Source of the DNA: Cryptomeria japonica
Lineage: Eukaryota; Streptophyta; Pinopsida; Cupressales; Cupressaceae
Assembly: GCF_030272615.1 (NCBI RefSeq)
Contig: NC_081410.1
Coordinates: 121,396,640-121,460,639, forward strand
Direction: 5' to 3'
Length of the DNA: 64,000 nucleotides
A model generated the notes under the pieces. The model had not been told where the DNA came from. It ran no database searches and saw nothing but the letters and a program-made list of their open reading frames with translations. Of the stretch, positions 63,669 through 64,000 are shown in pieces (position 1 is the stretch's first letter; the number at the start of each line of letters is the position of its first letter). A program made the translations under genes and the position numbers.

Positions 63669-64000
63669 ATGTTCAGTATCCCTCCACCATGAAGGTTTGA
63701 CTTGAGGTTCGTAATTTGATATTTTGGGTAAGGTCACCAGATTTTGAGAAACCAATTGGCGTAACACCGTTTTAATGGGTTCCCCTAAGGGAGTGTATGT
63801 TCACTTTGGTTTAAAATTTTGTTGACGTTGTCTAGGTTCCTCTTGAGGTATGTTGCGTCCTTGATTTGGAAGAGCAATTGTGTTATTCTTGGGTGGGGGT
63901 TCTGTCCTGCGAATCGGACCACAGGTTGTGCACTTTTGATAGTTCTAGCATCCACAACCCTGTCATTGACGACATTTTTATTTTTGCTCCAGAAGTTCGG

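Larger units (their letters stand above)
53612..64000 (-). mobile_element. Ty3/gypsy element of Tat type, 5' end beyond the window
   Basis: Read on the minus strand: gag tail with zinc knuckle, protease, linker, reverse transcriptase, RNase H, a second plant-type RNase H, integrase, a non-coding spacer, a polypurine tract and the 3' LTR. A second RNase H between the first and the integrase is the hallmark of the Tat lineage (Ogre, Retand and relatives). Lesions include catalytic Asp-to-Asn codons in protease and integrase and several stops. At least 10.4 kb is present. The 5' LTR and most of gag lie to the right of the window. Confidence 0.88.

Noticed and set aside
1..64000. CRISPR arrays, bacterial operons, phage or defence systems
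   Set aside because: No regularly spaced short repeats with unique spacers and no prokaryotic gene organisation; the window is plant nuclear DNA.

Overview
This is nuclear plant DNA, most likely from a gymnosperm and probably a conifer (inference). The reasons are the very low gene density, an AT-rich background, one gene split by a 26-kb intron packed with retroelements, many old and broken transposons, and a plant-specific host gene. No bacterial-style genes or operons are present. All calls come from reading translations, splice signals and repeat ends by eye. Family names rest on recognised motifs, not on a search.

The only well-supported host gene lies on the minus strand, with coding exons between 45780 and 16604 and a 5' UTR exon near 47.5 kb. 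Nine coding exons (at 45.7, 45.5, 45.2, 18.9, 18.5, 18.2, 17.8, 17.65 and 16.6 kb) join with consistent phases into a predicted 356-residue protein. It carries the uncharacterised plant-specific domain I know as TIGR01589. The domain is interrupted by a 26,172-bp intron. One intron uses a GC-AG splice pair, and the leader holds a short upstream ORF. A partial coding exon of an unidentified gene sits at the left edge (3-281, plus).

Left flank (0.3-16 kb): a 478-bp non-autonomous hAT-like element with a perfect 8-bp target duplication (1412-1889), a small LINE tail (2.85-3.09 kb), a degenerate L1-type plant LINE (about 6.3-10.95 kb) interrupted by an LTR-like insert, and an unidentified coding relic (11.8-12.5 kb). 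The rest is AT-rich DNA with small tandem repeats.

Giant intron (19.0-45.2 kb): a Ty3/gypsy gag relic (21.4-22.96 kb, plus); a complete chromovirus with both LTRs and a TATAA target duplication (24058-31556, plus, antisense to the gene); a coding relic with a tandem exon-sized duplication (31.76-33.84 kb, minus); a tRNA-derived pol III promoter segment (32.65-32.72 kb); and a badly decayed Ty1/copia element on the minus strand (36.8-41.7 kb) with a solo LTR inside it and diverged LTR-like copies on both sides.

Right flank (47.6-64 kb): AT-rich upstream DNA of the host gene, a few coding-like scraps, then a minus-strand Ty3/gypsy element of the Tat type, which has a second plant-type RNase H. 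Its 3' LTR (53612-55451), polypurine tract, spacer and pol are visible. Its 5' end runs off the window. I found no CRISPR array, no rRNA and no clearly novel multi-gene system. The most noteworthy items are the gene architecture and the nested, partly datable transposon record inside it.
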